A stretch of DNA of 64,000 bases from Metopolophium dirhodum (taxonomy: Eukaryota; Arthropoda; Insecta; Hemiptera; Aphididae): assembly GCF_019925205.1 (NCBI RefSeq), contig NC_083566.1, positions 8,928,001 to 8,992,000 on the forward strand, in the 5' to 3' direction. Below the pieces are notes generated by a model. That model was given only the letters and a program-made list of their open reading frames with translations. It ran no database searches and was not told the DNA's origin. Both the position numbers and the translations under genes were made by a program. This document shows positions 62,901 through 64,000 of this stretch, one piece after another. The stretch's first letter is position 1. Every line of letters starts with the position of its first letter.

Positions 62901-64000
62901 AATATAATAATATGGACAATCATTTTTGGTATTGCATCTATGTGGTTTATCATAGTTATCAATTATTATAACTTACTTATACAACTTGTTTTTAACTACA
63001 TGTTATTAAATCTATAAATTGCATATATAAATGATATAATATTCTCTGCTTTCTTAAAATACATAATTGCTGATTTATATATTTGGATATATTTCCATAT
63101 TCATGAAATCACATACTTCCAATCCCCATATTTGTTATGTATCAATACATTTTTTATACATAAGTAAATATCATCGTATATGCAGAACTAATAATATTTC
63201 AAAAAAAAAAGTTTTATAAATAAATATAAATATTATATATAGATAATATTAATATTAATATTCTTCTGAAAGTATAACATACCAAGCTGAGTATAATAAT
63301 TGTTTTGAGTGGCGTACGCTAACGTCATAGGTACTTGTGCCAATATGTTTGTTCATAATTTAATATTGTAACTGAATGTTCTAAATATGAGATCGTTAAT
63401 AAATTATAACCAAATGGATATACGGAGTTAAATAAAAAAAAAAAAAAACCCATTACATTTCATTGTTTGAACAGCTCTTGATTACCTTTGGCACTTGCCA
63501 ATCCGAATTACAGTTGACAATTGTGTTTATAATGTAATTATTGGTGTACATCAACAGGATGTTATGTGTTGTATTCAGAGTAAATAAACATTATTGGTCG
63601 TATTTACCGTTTATGTTACCGAAGGTGCCTGTACCATGTGTATTTAATATATTATTAATAATTATTATTAACGTCATAACTCGTATATTTATTTAAAAGC
63701 AGTTAAGTAGTTACCAAGCGTCATAATTCAAAGGCAAATTATTATTAAAATAATCGTTTATTTAAAAAATAACCCATGTTCTATAATAATATAGTTTTAT
63801 ATAAAAAAAAGTAAATTACAACAAACAAAAGTATTGACCATACATTGTATTATTAATTATAGATTAATATTTTTTTTTTGCAGGATAATCTTACACTAAT
63901 TATGTAGTACAAGTATAATATATACAGCAGCTATTATAATTGTGAAAAATATTATTCCAAATAAAAAAAATATATATATAAAACATACCTAATTAACATT
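59906..64000. other. AT-rich non-coding stretch to the window end
   Basis: I see no supportable gene or RNA gene. The open frames near 60900-61088 and 61419-61866 lie in AT-rich DNA on both strands and lack domains. A T17 tract lies near 62260-62276. Confidence 0.55.

Noticed and set aside
1..64000. CRISPR arrays, bacterial operons, rRNA genes, integrated viruses
   Set aside because: There are no regularly spaced repeats, no ribosome-binding-site-led gene clusters, no rRNA-like stretches and no recognisable viral protein on either strand.

Overview
The window reads as a piece of an aphid (Hemiptera: Aphididae) nuclear genome. It is roughly 70% A+T by eye, full of short runs of the 'aatattataatat' kind, has interstitial copies of the insect telomere motif TTAGG/CCTAA, and carries several interspersed repeats of types I associate with aphid genomes. 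The species cannot be fixed from the sequence alone. No host protein gene, rRNA or functional tRNA gene can be called with confidence. The window is best explained as intergenic or long-intron DNA in which mobile-element remains are the only well-supported coding sequence.

Layout. Bases 1-8645 are AT-rich DNA with microsatellites, a head-to-head telomere-motif foldback (6001) and a CpG-rich block (7640-8010). A hAT-like MITE with flanking repeats lies at 8646-9499. Two related TTAA-flanked MITEs lie at 10713-11065 and 11325-11774. At 12680-13346 there are two unassigned minus-strand open segments. A degenerate interspersed repeat covers 14491-15311, and a tRNA-derived SINE with an 8-bp target-site duplication (TSD) covers 16921-17230. 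From 17231 to 28700 the DNA is AT-rich, broken by CpG-rich blocks near 21870-22300, 23340-23640 and 26700-27080. A Jockey-like non-LTR retrotransposon fragment lies at 28750-29180. A second non-LTR fragment, minus strand and carrying the C-terminal CCHC-type segment, lies at 36784-37085. A near-perfect 87-nt palindrome is at 38109-38195, and a second SINE copy with an 11-bp TSD is at 38805-39085.

From 41396 to 42666 there is a hAT-like element with a 7/8-matching 8-bp TSD. It contains a C2H2 zinc-finger ORF, apparently intron-split and frame-broken at an A13 tract. A further RT relic (minus strand) is at 45250-45393. The most complete retrotransposon is a 5'-truncated, multiply broken LINE at 47576-49326 that ends in A16. 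A short hAT-like MITE is at 50121-50387. A non-coding repeat with an internal ~546-bp tandem duplication is at 54412-55850, and a diverged relative of its left part is at 59823-59905. A CpG-rich block spans about 59110-59580, and the remainder is AT-rich DNA.

There is no pathway or operon here. What links the parts is mobile-element history: at least three separate LINE insertions, two SINE copies of one family, and several DNA-transposon derivatives. The items most worth testing are the zinc-finger ORF inside the hAT-like element, the 87-nt palindrome as a possible small-RNA precursor, and the CpG-rich blocks as possible promoters or enhancers.
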